A stretch of 5,576 nucleotides of DNA from Planctomycetota bacterium (GTDB taxonomy: Bacteria > Planctomycetota > Planctomycetia > Pirellulales > Pirellulaceae). The stretch's first letter is position 1; each line of letters starts with the position of its first letter. Made by a program: the position numbers and the translations under genes. Location: the NCBI GenBank assembly GCA_023417165.1, contig JAEZGD010000762.1, forward strand, positions 1 to 5,576. Direction: 5' to 3'. This document shows, in pieces, positions 1-5,576 of this stretch. Below the pieces are notes generated by a model. It did not search any database. It was not told where the DNA came from and was given only the letters and a program-made list of their open reading frames with translations.

Positions 1-714
1 GCCCTGCACAGCAATGCGGACGAGCATGCTGATAATTATCGGTTCGTGGCGCAGCGTTTCGCCGGCGATAAAGCTCGTTTCGAGGTTTTCGAGGGCCGCC
101 TCCAGATCGTCCTGGCGAGCCAGGATCTCAAACTCCAGCGCCAGCGAGCGGGCGACGCTGCGTATTTGCTGCGTCTCGGGGAGCAGCATGCCAATGCCCT
201 TGCTGAAGTCGCGAGGATAACGCACTTCGCCAGGCGTGCGGGCCGCGGTGTATACGCCTGCGAACAACGCTTGATGCGACTGTAACCAATCGCGAATCGC
301 CTGCTCGTCTTGGGCGGCTAGCGGTTGATCGAGGGGCGGCGGCTCGCCGTTGTTTCCCACGATGGGCAAATGCTGGCCGGATGTGCTGAACTGCGGCGTA
401 TCGAACGGCGCGATCGCGGCGACCCAAATGTCGGTGATGTCGGGCGTGCCCTCGGGCACCTTGTGATACTCAGCCATTTCGGTCGTAGTGATCGGTTGGC
501 CGGCGGCTTTAATCTCGGCGAGTTGAGCGCGCAACAGCGAACGGCCGCGCGCGTTCCAAGCCATGTAAAGGATGACTGGCGTGCATAGCAGCAAGAGGCC
601 AAAGCCAATCAGAATCCCCCAGATCAGGCGCGCGCCGCGGCGGCGGCGCTGCAGCGACTGTTGGTAATGGCCGGCGATCGTCTCGGAGGCGGGCACTTCG
701 GGAGGAGAAGACAT
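1..714 (-). CDS. Hypothetical single-pass membrane protein, paralogue of the next gene upstream (partial, C-terminus beyond window)
   Basis: Open from an ATG at 714 to the window edge, 238 codons with no stop, so the C-terminal part is missing. I do not recognise a named family. Visible: a polar N-terminus, an arginine cluster (RRRRGAR, residues 23-29), one hydrophobic helix at about 30-53, then a mostly hydrophilic domain. By the positive-inside rule the N-terminus is cytoplasmic and the rest extracytoplasmic. It is clearly homologous to the protein encoded at 769-2163: both share TTTE after the helix (76-79 here), then PGEVRYP-DF, M-L-PE, LEFEI-AR and EP in the same order. By hand count, residues 161-236 match at about 45% identity without gaps. 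This copy has roughly 10 extra residues, rich in N, G and P, around 118-132. It starts 54 bases after the paralogue's stop, so cotranscription is likely. The ribosome-binding site is weak (GCGAG about 8 bases before the ATG), but no better start is visible. Function unknown. Confidence 0.85.
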   Translation of the reverse strand, partial: MSSPPEVPASETIAGHYQQSLQRRRRGARLIWGILIGFGLLLLCTPVILYMAWNARGRSLLRAQLAEIKAAGQPITTTEMAEYHKVPEGTPDITDIWVAAIAPFDTPQFSTSGQHLPIVGNNGEPPPLDQPLAAQDEQAIRDWLQSHQALFAGVYTAARTPGEVRYPRDFSKGIGMLLPETQQIRSVARSLALEFEILARQDDLEAALENLETSFIAGETLRHEPIIISMLVRIAVQG

Positions 715-768
715 GGCGAAGACTCGCTGAAAAGTGAGGAGCTATGCGAATACGTGCGGCGCGGGCCG
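715..768 (-). other. Short spacer between the two paralogous genes, with a small GC hairpin
   Basis: A 54-base gap. A five-base-pair hairpin, GCGGC-CCGC-GCCGC (769-756), begins at the first base of the upstream gene's stop codon. It has no T run after it, and no promoter-like boxes are visible in the gap, which supports cotranscription of the two genes. Confidence 0.45.
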
Positions 769-2163
769 CTAAGGTTGTTTGGGAATGACCGCCGACACAT
801 CGGGCGCCAGCGAATCCACTTCGCATTGGCCACCATCGTCGATGCGATCGATACCGACACTGTACAAGGTTAATGTCGTCGGTTCCAACTTCATGCGCAG
901 CGGCCTACCATCGCATGGATCGACAGGCAGCGTGGGCAGAAAGTTGGGTACCAGGTCGTTTAAATCTGCGGGAAAGTCGCCGTTTGCCTGGCGATAGCGG
1001 TGCATCGCCAGTGCGACATCGGTCAAGTCGCGATAGGTGGTGGCCTTGGCCAAATAAGCAACGGATTGCGGTATCTGCTTCCATACCAGCGCGCGTCCAT
1101 AACGCCAAACCGAAAACGGTGTGTCGCCGAGCAGCTCGAAGTCTTGATGCAAGGAATCGACGGCATCGAGCTGCTGGGCGGTGGGCAGCTTGGCGGCTGC
1201 GATCAATTCGGAGTACTGCCGGAGCGTAATGGCGCAGCATTCGGGATTGACCACGCCGCTGGCGTCATGCGTGGTGACGCGCGGGCCACTGGCCGCGGCG
1301 CTGACCAATTCGTCTTCATTTCGAAATCGGTAATGATGCGCCTGATAGGCCAAGGCGCGCTCGCCAAGCAGCACGGTGCGAAGCTGTGGCTGATAGTCGA
1401 TATCACGCGCTAATGCCTGGAGCGCGGCCAAATCGGCGTCGGCAAGATCGGGTTGTAGATTGGCGTAATGCTGGATGTCGCGCAGGGCGGTACGATGCAA
1501 AGAGGCGCGCATCAAGAGCGCCACCGCAATGGGCTCGCTGGCGAGGGTGTCGGCCATGCGCACGCGGGTTTGGAGGTTACGCAGAACGCGTGCGGTATCG
1601 CCTTGGCGGGCGGCGATTTGAAACTCGAGCTCAAGCATGTGCCGGGCGCCTTGCAGCGCATCGATTTCCGGCATCAGCATCGACGCGCCGCCAGCGAAAT
1701 CATGCGGATAGCGCACCTCGCCAGGCTGATCCGCCAAAGTATGAAGCAGATCGATCTGCGGCTGCATCTTCGCCAACGAATCGCGCAAGCCTTGTTCGTT
1801 AGGTAGAGATTGGCCAAGCGGCGGCAAATCATGGTGAGTCAGTTGCTGCGCGGCGGCGGCGAGCGGCGCCAGCGCGGCTTGCCAGTCGGCAGTCAGGTTA
1901 CGCTCGCCCGGCGGCAAGGCGTAGTACGCGGTTAGCTCGGTGGTGGTGAGTGGTTCACGCGCGGCAACGATCGCGGCGATTTCGCGATCGAGGTCAGCTT
2001 TCGCCCCTTGTAGCCACGCGAGATAAACGCCGCCGGGAACGCCGAGGACCAATGCCACAAAGGTTCCAATCATCGCCCACAGCAGCCACCATCCTCTGGC
2101 TTGGCGGCGCGTGGATTGTTGCTGATGAACTTGAGCGCCAGTGTGGGGAGTGGTTAGAGTCAT
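769..2163 (-). CDS. Hypothetical single-pass membrane protein with pseudopilin-like C-terminus
   Basis: 464 aa, complete, ending in TAG. I chose the ATG at 2163 because AGGAG sits 8 bases upstream; an in-frame TTG at 2190 would put that Shine-Dalgarno inside the gene. Layout: cytoplasmic tail with RRQAR (19-23), one hydrophobic helix (about 24-50), a helical Ala/Leu-rich middle (about 55-290), and a C-terminal part (about 381-449) reading ALAMHRYRQANGDFP, LNDLVPNFLPTLPVDP-DG, then LYSVGIDRIDDGG. This order resembles the end of GspG-type pseudopilins (the DPWG and YSLGADG regions) and appears as a tail in many planctomycete hypothetical proteins I know of. The classical N-terminal pilin signal (G followed by FTLIE) is absent, so this is not an ordinary pseudopilin. 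All four cysteines (309, 310, 417, 447) lie in the C-terminal third, predicted extracytoplasmic, where disulfides are possible. First gene after a probable promoter at 2336-2364 and followed by a diverged paralogue. Function unknown; a surface or envelope role is only a guess. Confidence 0.88.
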   Translation of the reverse strand: MTLTTPHTGAQVHQQQSTRRQARGWWLLWAMIGTFVALVLGVPGGVYLAWLQGAKADLDREIAAIVAAREPLTTTELTAYYALPPGERNLTADWQAALAPLAAAAQQLTHHDLPPLGQSLPNEQGLRDSLAKMQPQIDLLHTLADQPGEVRYPHDFAGGASMLMPEIDALQGARHMLELEFQIAARQGDTARVLRNLQTRVRMADTLASEPIAVALLMRASLHRTALRDIQHYANLQPDLADADLAALQALARDIDYQPQLRTVLLGERALAYQAHHYRFRNEDELVSAAASGPRVTTHDASGVVNPECCAITLRQYSELIAAAKLPTAQQLDAVDSLHQDFELLGDTPFSVWRYGRALVWKQIPQSVAYLAKATTYRDLTDVALAMHRYRQANGDFPADLNDLVPNFLPTLPVDPCDGRPLRMKLEPTTLTLYSVGIDRIDDGGQCEVDSLAPDVSAVIPKQP

Positions 2164-2171
2164 CACGCGAT

Positions 2172-2176
2172 CTCCT
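2172..2176 (-). promoter_or_regulatory. Ribosome-binding site of the 464-aa membrane protein gene
   Basis: AGGAG on the minus strand, 8 bases before the ATG at 2163. It decides between this ATG and an upstream in-frame TTG at 2190. Part of it is complementary to the predicted 5' end of the same mRNA (see the leader entry at 2164-2330). Confidence 0.7.
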
Positions 2177-2192
2177 GCGCGCTTAAGCAAGG

Positions 2193-2276
2193 GAGTCGAG
2201 AACGTGCATTATTGTCGCGCTGTGCGGGCGCTGCTGCAATGTTGAGCTGAGGAGATCGGTTGGACGAGTCGAGAAC
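2193..2276 (-). repeat. Pair of 11-base direct repeats in the leader
   Basis: GAGTCGAGAAC (plus-strand reading) occurs exactly at 2193-2203 and 2266-2276, with start points 73 bases apart. On the leader RNA this reads GTTCTCGACTC twice. It could be a protein- or RNA-binding element or the trace of a local duplication. The flanks are unrelated, and no third copy was noticed nearby. Confidence 0.5.
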
Positions 2277-2335
2277 AGGGAAATTCGCAGCGCTACTTTC
2301 GTGGAGCGAAAGGCACCAGAGAGATCGCGTAGTGC

Positions 2336-2364
2336 ATAATATAAACTTTAATAACACTTGACAA
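2336..2364 (-). promoter_or_regulatory. Predicted sigma70-type promoter, leftward, for the membrane-protein gene pair
   Basis: Minus strand: -35 TTGTCA (2364-2359, 5 of 6 to consensus), a 17-base spacer, and -10 TATTAT (2341-2336, 5 of 6). It lies in the most AT-rich stretch of an otherwise GC-rich window. Transcription would start near A2330 or G2328, about 165 bases before the start codon at 2163. The -35 box overlaps that of an opposing promoter by five bases. Prediction from sequence only. Confidence 0.6.
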
Positions 2365-2385
2365 TTTTTGTGTTCTGTATACGAT
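2358..2385 (+). promoter_or_regulatory. Predicted sigma70-type promoter, rightward, no recognised gene downstream
   Basis: Plus strand: a perfect -35 TTGACA (2358-2363), a 16-base spacer, and TACGAT (2380-2385, 4 of 6 to TATAAT). Transcription would start near 2391-2393 and run into the intergenic region towards the 3' end of dxs, which is on the other strand. No convincing open frame follows, so if active it makes a non-coding or antisense RNA, or a small protein I cannot identify. The -10 is only moderate; the site may be a by-product of the opposing promoter. Confidence 0.45.
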
Positions 2386-2611
2386 GGAAAATAGGCTCTT
2401 TGGAAATAGAAGCAGCGTAATGCGTGAGGAAAAGTTGGGGCATAGAACAAGCCGCGGCGAGCAACGAGCCCCTCATTGGTGGCTGGCATACGCATCGTCG
2501 CCATGTGCCTCAGGAAATGGCATACGGGCACCGGCTCCGACAGCGAAAAGCCAGACGGCGGCCTACTTTACGACGCCAGCGGCGGGGGCATATTCGACCG
2601 CCACGCCACAG

Positions 2612-2641
2612 AAAAAAGCAGGCATAAAGTCGCCTTTTGCT
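2612..2641 (-). terminator. Probable intrinsic terminator of the ispA-dxs transcript
   Basis: Minus strand: AGCAAAAGGC (2641-2632), loop GACTTTAT, GCCTGCT (2623-2617), running into TTTTTT (2617-2612). The arms pair as AGCA/TGCT and GGC/GCC with a three-A bulge, immediately followed by the T run. It lies about 140 bases after the dxs stop and points in the right direction. The imperfect stem makes it a moderate call. Confidence 0.5.
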
Positions 2642-2711
2642 CCGTGGAAGCAAGCGTGGCGAGGAGTGGTCGTTTCGGAAGCATCAGAGGCTGCGGGACG
2701 TGGGAAGTCAG

Positions 2712-2739
2712 GACCGCGACGCAGAAGTGTCGCGCGGTC
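2712..2739. repeat. GC-rich inverted repeat downstream of dxs
   Basis: GACCGCGAC (2712-2720) and GTCGCGCGGTC (2729-2739) pair over nine bases with a two-base bulge around an 8-base loop. It lies about 40 bases after the dxs stop. There is no T run on either side, so it is not a classical terminator. It could stabilise the dxs mRNA 3' end or assist the terminator further downstream. Confidence 0.4.
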
Positions 2740-2779
2740 GTGGCGCAGTTGAAGGAGCGGACGGCGACTTCGGCGACAC

Positions 2780-4666
2780 TTAGACGTATTCGGCGCGGTG
2801 TGTCAGTTCGCGGCACGTGCGTGCGATGCCGGGCGCGTCGAGGCCGAGCTCAGCCAGCAGTTCGCCCCGTTCACCATGTTCGACGAAGCGATCGGGAATG
2901 CCGAGGCGGCGAATGCGGGACGTTTCCAGCCCCAGATCGCTGGCGGCTTCCAGAACCGCACTGCCGAAACCACCCGGCAGGCAGCCCTCTTCGACCGTGA
3001 CCAGGAAGCTGCCTTCGCGGAGGGCACGTTCGACAATCTCGCGATCGATTGGCTTAATAAATCGCGCGTTAATAACGCCGACATCCAGACCTTCTTCGCG
3101 CAGACTTTCGGCCGCTTGCAGGCAGTTTGTTAGCAGCGTGCCGGCGCACAGAATGTTGCCATCGCGGCCCCAGCGAATGACTTCCGCCTTGGCGAGTTCC
3201 AGCGGCGCACGGTCGCCGGGCAGACGCTCGGCGTTGTCTTTGGGATAGCGAATGCCGCACGGCGAAGTGTGCTGAAGCGCAAAGTGCAGCATTGCTTCCA
3301 GGTCGTGTGCATCGCCGGGCGCCATGATGACCATGTTCGGAAACACCCGCATATAAGCGAGGTCGAAGCAGCCATGATGCGTCGGACCATCGGGCCCAGT
3401 CAGACCGGCGCGATCCATCATGAACGTGACAGGCAGGTTCTGCAGCGCGACCTCTTGGAAGATCTGGTCATAGCTGCGTTGCAGGAACGTGCTGTAGATG
3501 TCGACGATCGGCTTGAGTCCCGCTTTGGCTTGCCCGCCGGCAAACGCCACGGCGTGCGACTCGCAAATGCCGACGTCGAAGAAGCGATCGGGAAACTCGT
3601 CGCGCACCGGCTCCAGCTTGTTGCCTTGGCACATGGCGGCGGTCAGCACGGTCACCTTCGCGTCGCAGCGCATCTGATGCAGGATGGCGTCGCGCGCGAT
3701 GTTGGTATAGGCCGGCTTGCTGGACGTCTTCTTCGGCAACGCTTGGCCGCACTGGTCTTCGAACGCAGGCGGGGTGTGGAAGAAAACAGGATCGGCAGCG
3801 GCAGGTTGATAGCCGTGCCCTTTCTCGGTGACGACGTGCAACAGCACCGGAGCATCGAGATTTTTGACCATCTCGAGGTACTTGCGCATCACCGCGATGT
3901 TATGGCCATCGATCGGCCCGATATAGCGGAAGCCCAGGTCTTCGAAGAGCATGCCGCCGTGCAGGCCGGCTTTGACGCCTTCTTTCAACTGCGCGAGGAA
4001 ACGCTCGAGCGGATCGCCAAAGACCGGCACGTTGTTCAGCAACCGCTGAACTTCGGTCTTCATGCCGGTATAGAACGGGTTGGTGCGCAGCTTGTCGAGG
4101 TAATGGGCCATGCCGCCGACGCGCGGGCAGATCGACATTTTGTTGTCGTTAAGCACGACCAGCATGCGCTTCTTGCCGGCGGCGTTGTTCATCGCTTCAT
4201 AGACGATGCCCGAGGGGAACGCGCCATCGCCGATGACCGCGACCGAGAAGCGTTCGTCTTGGCCGAGCAGTTCGTCGCCGCTGCGCAGGCCCATCGCGGT
4301 GCTGACGCTGCAGCCGGCGTGGCCGGTCATGAACAGGTCGTATTCGCTTTCGATTGGGTTCGGATAACCCATCAAGCCGCCGCGCGTGCGAATGGTGCTG
4401 AATTCGTCGTAGCGACCAGTCACCAGTTTGTGCGGATAGATCTGATGCCCGGTGTCCCAGATCAGTCGATCGCTGCGGAAGTCGAACACGCTGTGCAGCG
4501 CCAGACACAGTTCGACAACGCCGAGGTTGGACGCAAAGTGAGCGCTGCGCGTGCTCAGCAGGTTGCACAGCACGTCGCGGACTTCGCCAGCGACCTCGTT
4601 CAATTCGGCGACCGACATCGCGTGCAGGTCGATCGCGGATTGAATATTAGACAGCCACTTGTGCAT
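2780..4666 (-). CDS. dxs: 1-deoxy-D-xylulose-5-phosphate synthase (DXS)
   Basis: Thiamine-diphosphate enzyme that condenses pyruvate and glyceraldehyde-3-phosphate to DXP and CO2. This is the first step of the MEP isoprenoid pathway, and DXP also feeds thiamine and pyridoxal synthesis. 628 aa, within the family's usual size. In order: HFASNLG with His43 (E. coli His49), DTGHQIYPHK (71-80), the ThDP/Mg site GDGA (146-149) to NDN (173-175), YIGPIDGHN (248-256), the catalytic glutamate Glu369 in GICESHAV (E. coli Glu370), YSTFLQRSYDQ (391-401), DRAGLTGPDGPTHHG with Asp426 and His430 (E. coli Asp427, His431), and the transketolase C-terminal domain (about 500-620). All key residues are present. 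The frame is open up to an ATG at 4711 inside ispA, but I chose 4666: it follows AAGG with 5 bases spacing, lies 7 bases after the ispA stop, and places the N-terminal His near its usual position. Tight spacing implies cotranscription and perhaps translational coupling with ispA. Soluble and cytoplasmic. Confidence 0.97.
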   Translation of the reverse strand: MHKWLSNIQSAIDLHAMSVAELNEVAGEVRDVLCNLLSTRSAHFASNLGVVELCLALHSVFDFRSDRLIWDTGHQIYPHKLVTGRYDEFSTIRTRGGLMGYPNPIESEYDLFMTGHAGCSVSTAMGLRSGDELLGQDERFSVAVIGDGAFPSGIVYEAMNNAAGKKRMLVVLNDNKMSICPRVGGMAHYLDKLRTNPFYTGMKTEVQRLLNNVPVFGDPLERFLAQLKEGVKAGLHGGMLFEDLGFRYIGPIDGHNIAVMRKYLEMVKNLDAPVLLHVVTEKGHGYQPAAADPVFFHTPPAFEDQCGQALPKKTSSKPAYTNIARDAILHQMRCDAKVTVLTAAMCQGNKLEPVRDEFPDRFFDVGICESHAVAFAGGQAKAGLKPIVDIYSTFLQRSYDQIFQEVALQNLPVTFMMDRAGLTGPDGPTHHGCFDLAYMRVFPNMVIMAPGDAHDLEAMLHFALQHTSPCGIRYPKDNAERLPGDRAPLELAKAEVIRWGRDGNILCAGTLLTNCLQAAESLREEGLDVGVINARFIKPIDREIVERALREGSFLVTVEEGCLPGGFGSAVLEAASDLGLETSRIRRLGIPDRFVEHGERGELLAELGLDAPGIARTCRELTHRAEYV

Positions 4667-4667
4667 G

Positions 4668-4676
4668 GTCACCTTA
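4668..4676 (-). promoter_or_regulatory. Ribosome-binding site of dxs, overlapping the ispA stop codon
   Basis: On the minus strand the junction reads TAAGGTGACCATG. The ispA stop TAA supplies the first bases of an AAGG(TG) Shine-Dalgarno, leaving 5 bases between AAGG and the ATG. This decides the dxs start at 4666 and suggests that ribosomes finishing ispA can reinitiate on dxs. Confidence 0.65.
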
Positions 4677-5570
4677 GTGCTTCCTTTCCAAGACATAGCC
4701 AGCGAGGGCATCCAGCAGCGCGGCTTGATCGTGCAGCGGCGCGAGCGCTTCGCGCGCTTGCGTTACCAGGTGTTGTGCGCGGCGCTGGCTTTCCTCGACG
4801 CCCAACAGCGCGGGAAAGGTCAGTTTGCCGGCGTCCGAATCCTTGTTGGTCCGTTTGCCCATCTCGGTCGCGTCTCCCTCCAGATCCAACAAGTCATCGA
4901 CAATCTGAAAGGCCAAACCCAATGCCTTGGCGTAACGATCCAGAGCTTCCATCTGTTCCGACGACGCAGCCGCCACCAGGCCGCCGAGCCGCAGCGAAAC
5001 CAAGAACAGAGCTCCCGTTTTTCGGCGGTGAATATGTTCCAAAAAGGCGACGTCGCCACCTTTGAATTCCGCGGCCAAATCGTCCGCCTGACCACCGACC
5101 AAGGCTCGCGCACCCGCCGCCTGAGCCAGTTCCAACACACACCGCGCCGTTACCGATGCATCATAACCCCCACTTGCGAGCACCTCAAATGCCTGGGCAA
5201 GCAAGGCGTCGCCCGCCAGGATGGCAGTCGCTTCATCAAACGCCGCGTGACACGTCGGCAACCCGCGTCGCAGGTCGTCGTCGTCCATCGCGGGCAAATC
5301 GTCATGGATCAACGAATACGTATGGATCATCTCGACCGCACACGCCGCAGGCATTGCCTGCTGACGATCGTAACCGCAAGCCTCAGTAGCCATTAACACC
5401 AGCAGCGGACGCAATCGCTTGCCCGGTGCTAGCAGGCTGTGACGGATTGCGTCCCTCAGTCGGGCGGGGCATTGGTCGTCGTATTGGCTGTAGCGATCCA
5501 GGGCCGCATCGATCTGCGGGCGCACCTCATTCGCATAGTCCAAAAACCGGGAAGCAGAAGAAGCGGTCAT
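4674..5570 (-). CDS. ispA: Short-chain polyprenyl diphosphate synthase (FPP/GGPP synthase)
   Basis: Mg-dependent trans-prenyltransferase that adds IPP to an allylic diphosphate (DMAPP, then GPP) to give FPP, possibly GGPP. Products feed undecaprenyl phosphate, quinones, carotenoids and squalene-derived lipids. 298 aa, nearly the length of E. coli IspA (299 aa from memory). In order: GKRLRP (50-55), first aspartate-rich motif DDLPAMDDDDLRRG (90-103; DDx4D, the bacterial form with two extra residues), GQ-DD (160-164), KTG (184-186), FQIVDDLLDLEGD containing the second aspartate-rich motif (225-233), then KLTFPALLG (249-257). Tyr85 and Ser86 stand at -5 and -4 from the first motif, as in E. coli IspA, which favours FPP but does not exclude longer products. 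The start ATG lies 6 bases from the window edge. The frame stays open into those bases, so a further-upstream start cannot be excluded, but GKRLRP is already at the expected distance. Directly followed by dxs. In planctomycetes I would expect an exonuclease VII gene (xseB) upstream, but it is not visible here. Confidence 0.95.
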   Translation of the reverse strand: MTASSASRFLDYANEVRPQIDAALDRYSQYDDQCPARLRDAIRHSLLAPGKRLRPLLVLMATEACGYDRQQAMPAACAVEMIHTYSLIHDDLPAMDDDDLRRGLPTCHAAFDEATAILAGDALLAQAFEVLASGGYDASVTARCVLELAQAAGARALVGGQADDLAAEFKGGDVAFLEHIHRRKTGALFLVSLRLGGLVAAASSEQMEALDRYAKALGLAFQIVDDLLDLEGDATEMGKRTNKDSDAGKLTFPALLGVEESQRRAQHLVTQAREALAPLHDQAALLDALAGYVLERKH

Positions 5571-5576
5571 CCAATG

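Larger units (their letters stand above)
2164..2330 (-). promoter_or_regulatory. Long 5' leader with potential ribosome-site-masking complementarity
   Basis: Predicted untranslated leader of the 464-aa gene. Its expected first bases, ACGCGATCTC (2330-2321), are a perfect 10-base complement of GAGATCGCGT (2174-2165), which covers the last three bases of the Shine-Dalgarno and all but the last base of the spacer before the ATG. A second element, CGATCTCC (2258-2251), is an 8-base complement of GGAGATCG (2175-2168), so two leader segments could compete for the same site. A small hairpin, TTTCG-CTCCA-CGAAA (2311-2297), lies between them. The sequences are seen directly; the regulatory role is inference. 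GCGATC-type words are common in this DNA, so coincidence is possible. Confidence 0.35.
2191..2779. other. Intergenic region without a convincing gene
   Basis: About 590 bases between the dxs stop and the in-frame TTG limit of the membrane-protein gene. From left to right it holds the leader of the membrane-protein gene, an AT-rich double promoter (2336-2385), then about 390 bases with no supported feature except a probable dxs terminator (2612-2641) and a GC-rich hairpin (2712-2739). Open frames exist here on both strands (for example 2384-2752 plus and 2163-2531 minus). They have no ribosome-binding site, no protein-family resemblance and no coding-like third-position bias. Confidence 0.6.

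Noticed and set aside
756..769. GC hairpin between the paralogues as a terminator.
   Set aside because: Only five base pairs with no T run after it; the short gap favours cotranscription.
2163..2531. A 122-codon minus-strand frame covering the promoter island.
   Set aside because: It runs through the predicted promoter and leader, has no ribosome-binding site, and ends exactly at the real start of the 464-aa gene.
2384..2752. A 122-codon plus-strand frame just after the rightward promoter, possible small gene.
   Set aside because: Its ATG lies inside the -10 box and so would not be in the transcript. There is no Shine-Dalgarno for inner starts, third-position GC is not raised, and the protein is low-complexity and unfamiliar.
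2476..3000. A 174-codon plus-strand frame crossing from the intergenic region into dxs.
   Set aside because: The second half is antisense to dxs and Arg/Cys-rich in the way shadow frames usually are. No ribosome-binding site or family resemblance.
4667..4711. N-terminal extension of DXS by 15 residues using the ATG at 4711.
   Set aside because: It would overlap ispA by 38 bases. The ATG at 4666 has a good Shine-Dalgarno and places the conserved His close to its position in E. coli DXS.
3269..5065. A 598-codon open frame on the plus strand opposite dxs and part of ispA.
   Set aside because: Over dxs it is in exact register with the sense codons, so it stays open merely because dxs avoids TTA, CTA and TCA, as expected in GC-rich genes. 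Its translation shows no family resemblance, and dxs is unmistakable on the other strand.

Overview
The window is GC-rich chromosomal DNA with all four recognisable genes on the minus strand. It most likely comes from a planctomycete. The pointers are an ispA-dxs pair with seven bases between the genes, a DXS whose active-site stretch (GICESHAV, then DRAGLTGPDGPTHHG) reads like planctomycete homologues I know, and two single-pass membrane proteins of a hypothetical type common in that phylum. This placement is a judgement from memory, not a search result.

Right part (2780-5570, read leftward): ispA (short-chain polyprenyl diphosphate synthase) is followed by dxs (1-deoxy-D-xylulose-5-phosphate synthase). 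DXS commits pyruvate and glyceraldehyde-3-phosphate to the MEP pathway. IspA condenses the resulting C5 units into FPP or a similar prenyl diphosphate. The pair therefore covers the entry and an elongation step of isoprenoid synthesis. Both genes look complete and intact. A probable intrinsic terminator for the dxs transcript lies at 2612-2641.

Middle (2164-2779): about 600 bases without a convincing gene. It contains an AT-rich island at 2336-2385 with two sigma70-type promoters in opposite directions whose -35 boxes overlap almost completely. The leftward promoter would serve the membrane-protein genes through a leader of about 165 nt. The predicted 5' end of that leader is perfectly complementary over 10 bases to the ribosome-binding site and start region of the first gene. 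The rightward promoter has no recognisable gene downstream and could make a small RNA or a transcript antisense to the dxs 3' end.

Left part (1-2163): two tandem paralogues of unknown function, 54 bases apart. Each has a short cytoplasmic N-terminus, one membrane helix and a large domain predicted outside the cytoplasm. The upstream one (464 aa) is complete and ends in a segment resembling the C-terminal part of GspG-type pseudopilins. The downstream one is cut by the window edge after 238 codons. No RNA genes, CRISPR arrays, insertion sequences or attachment sites were seen.
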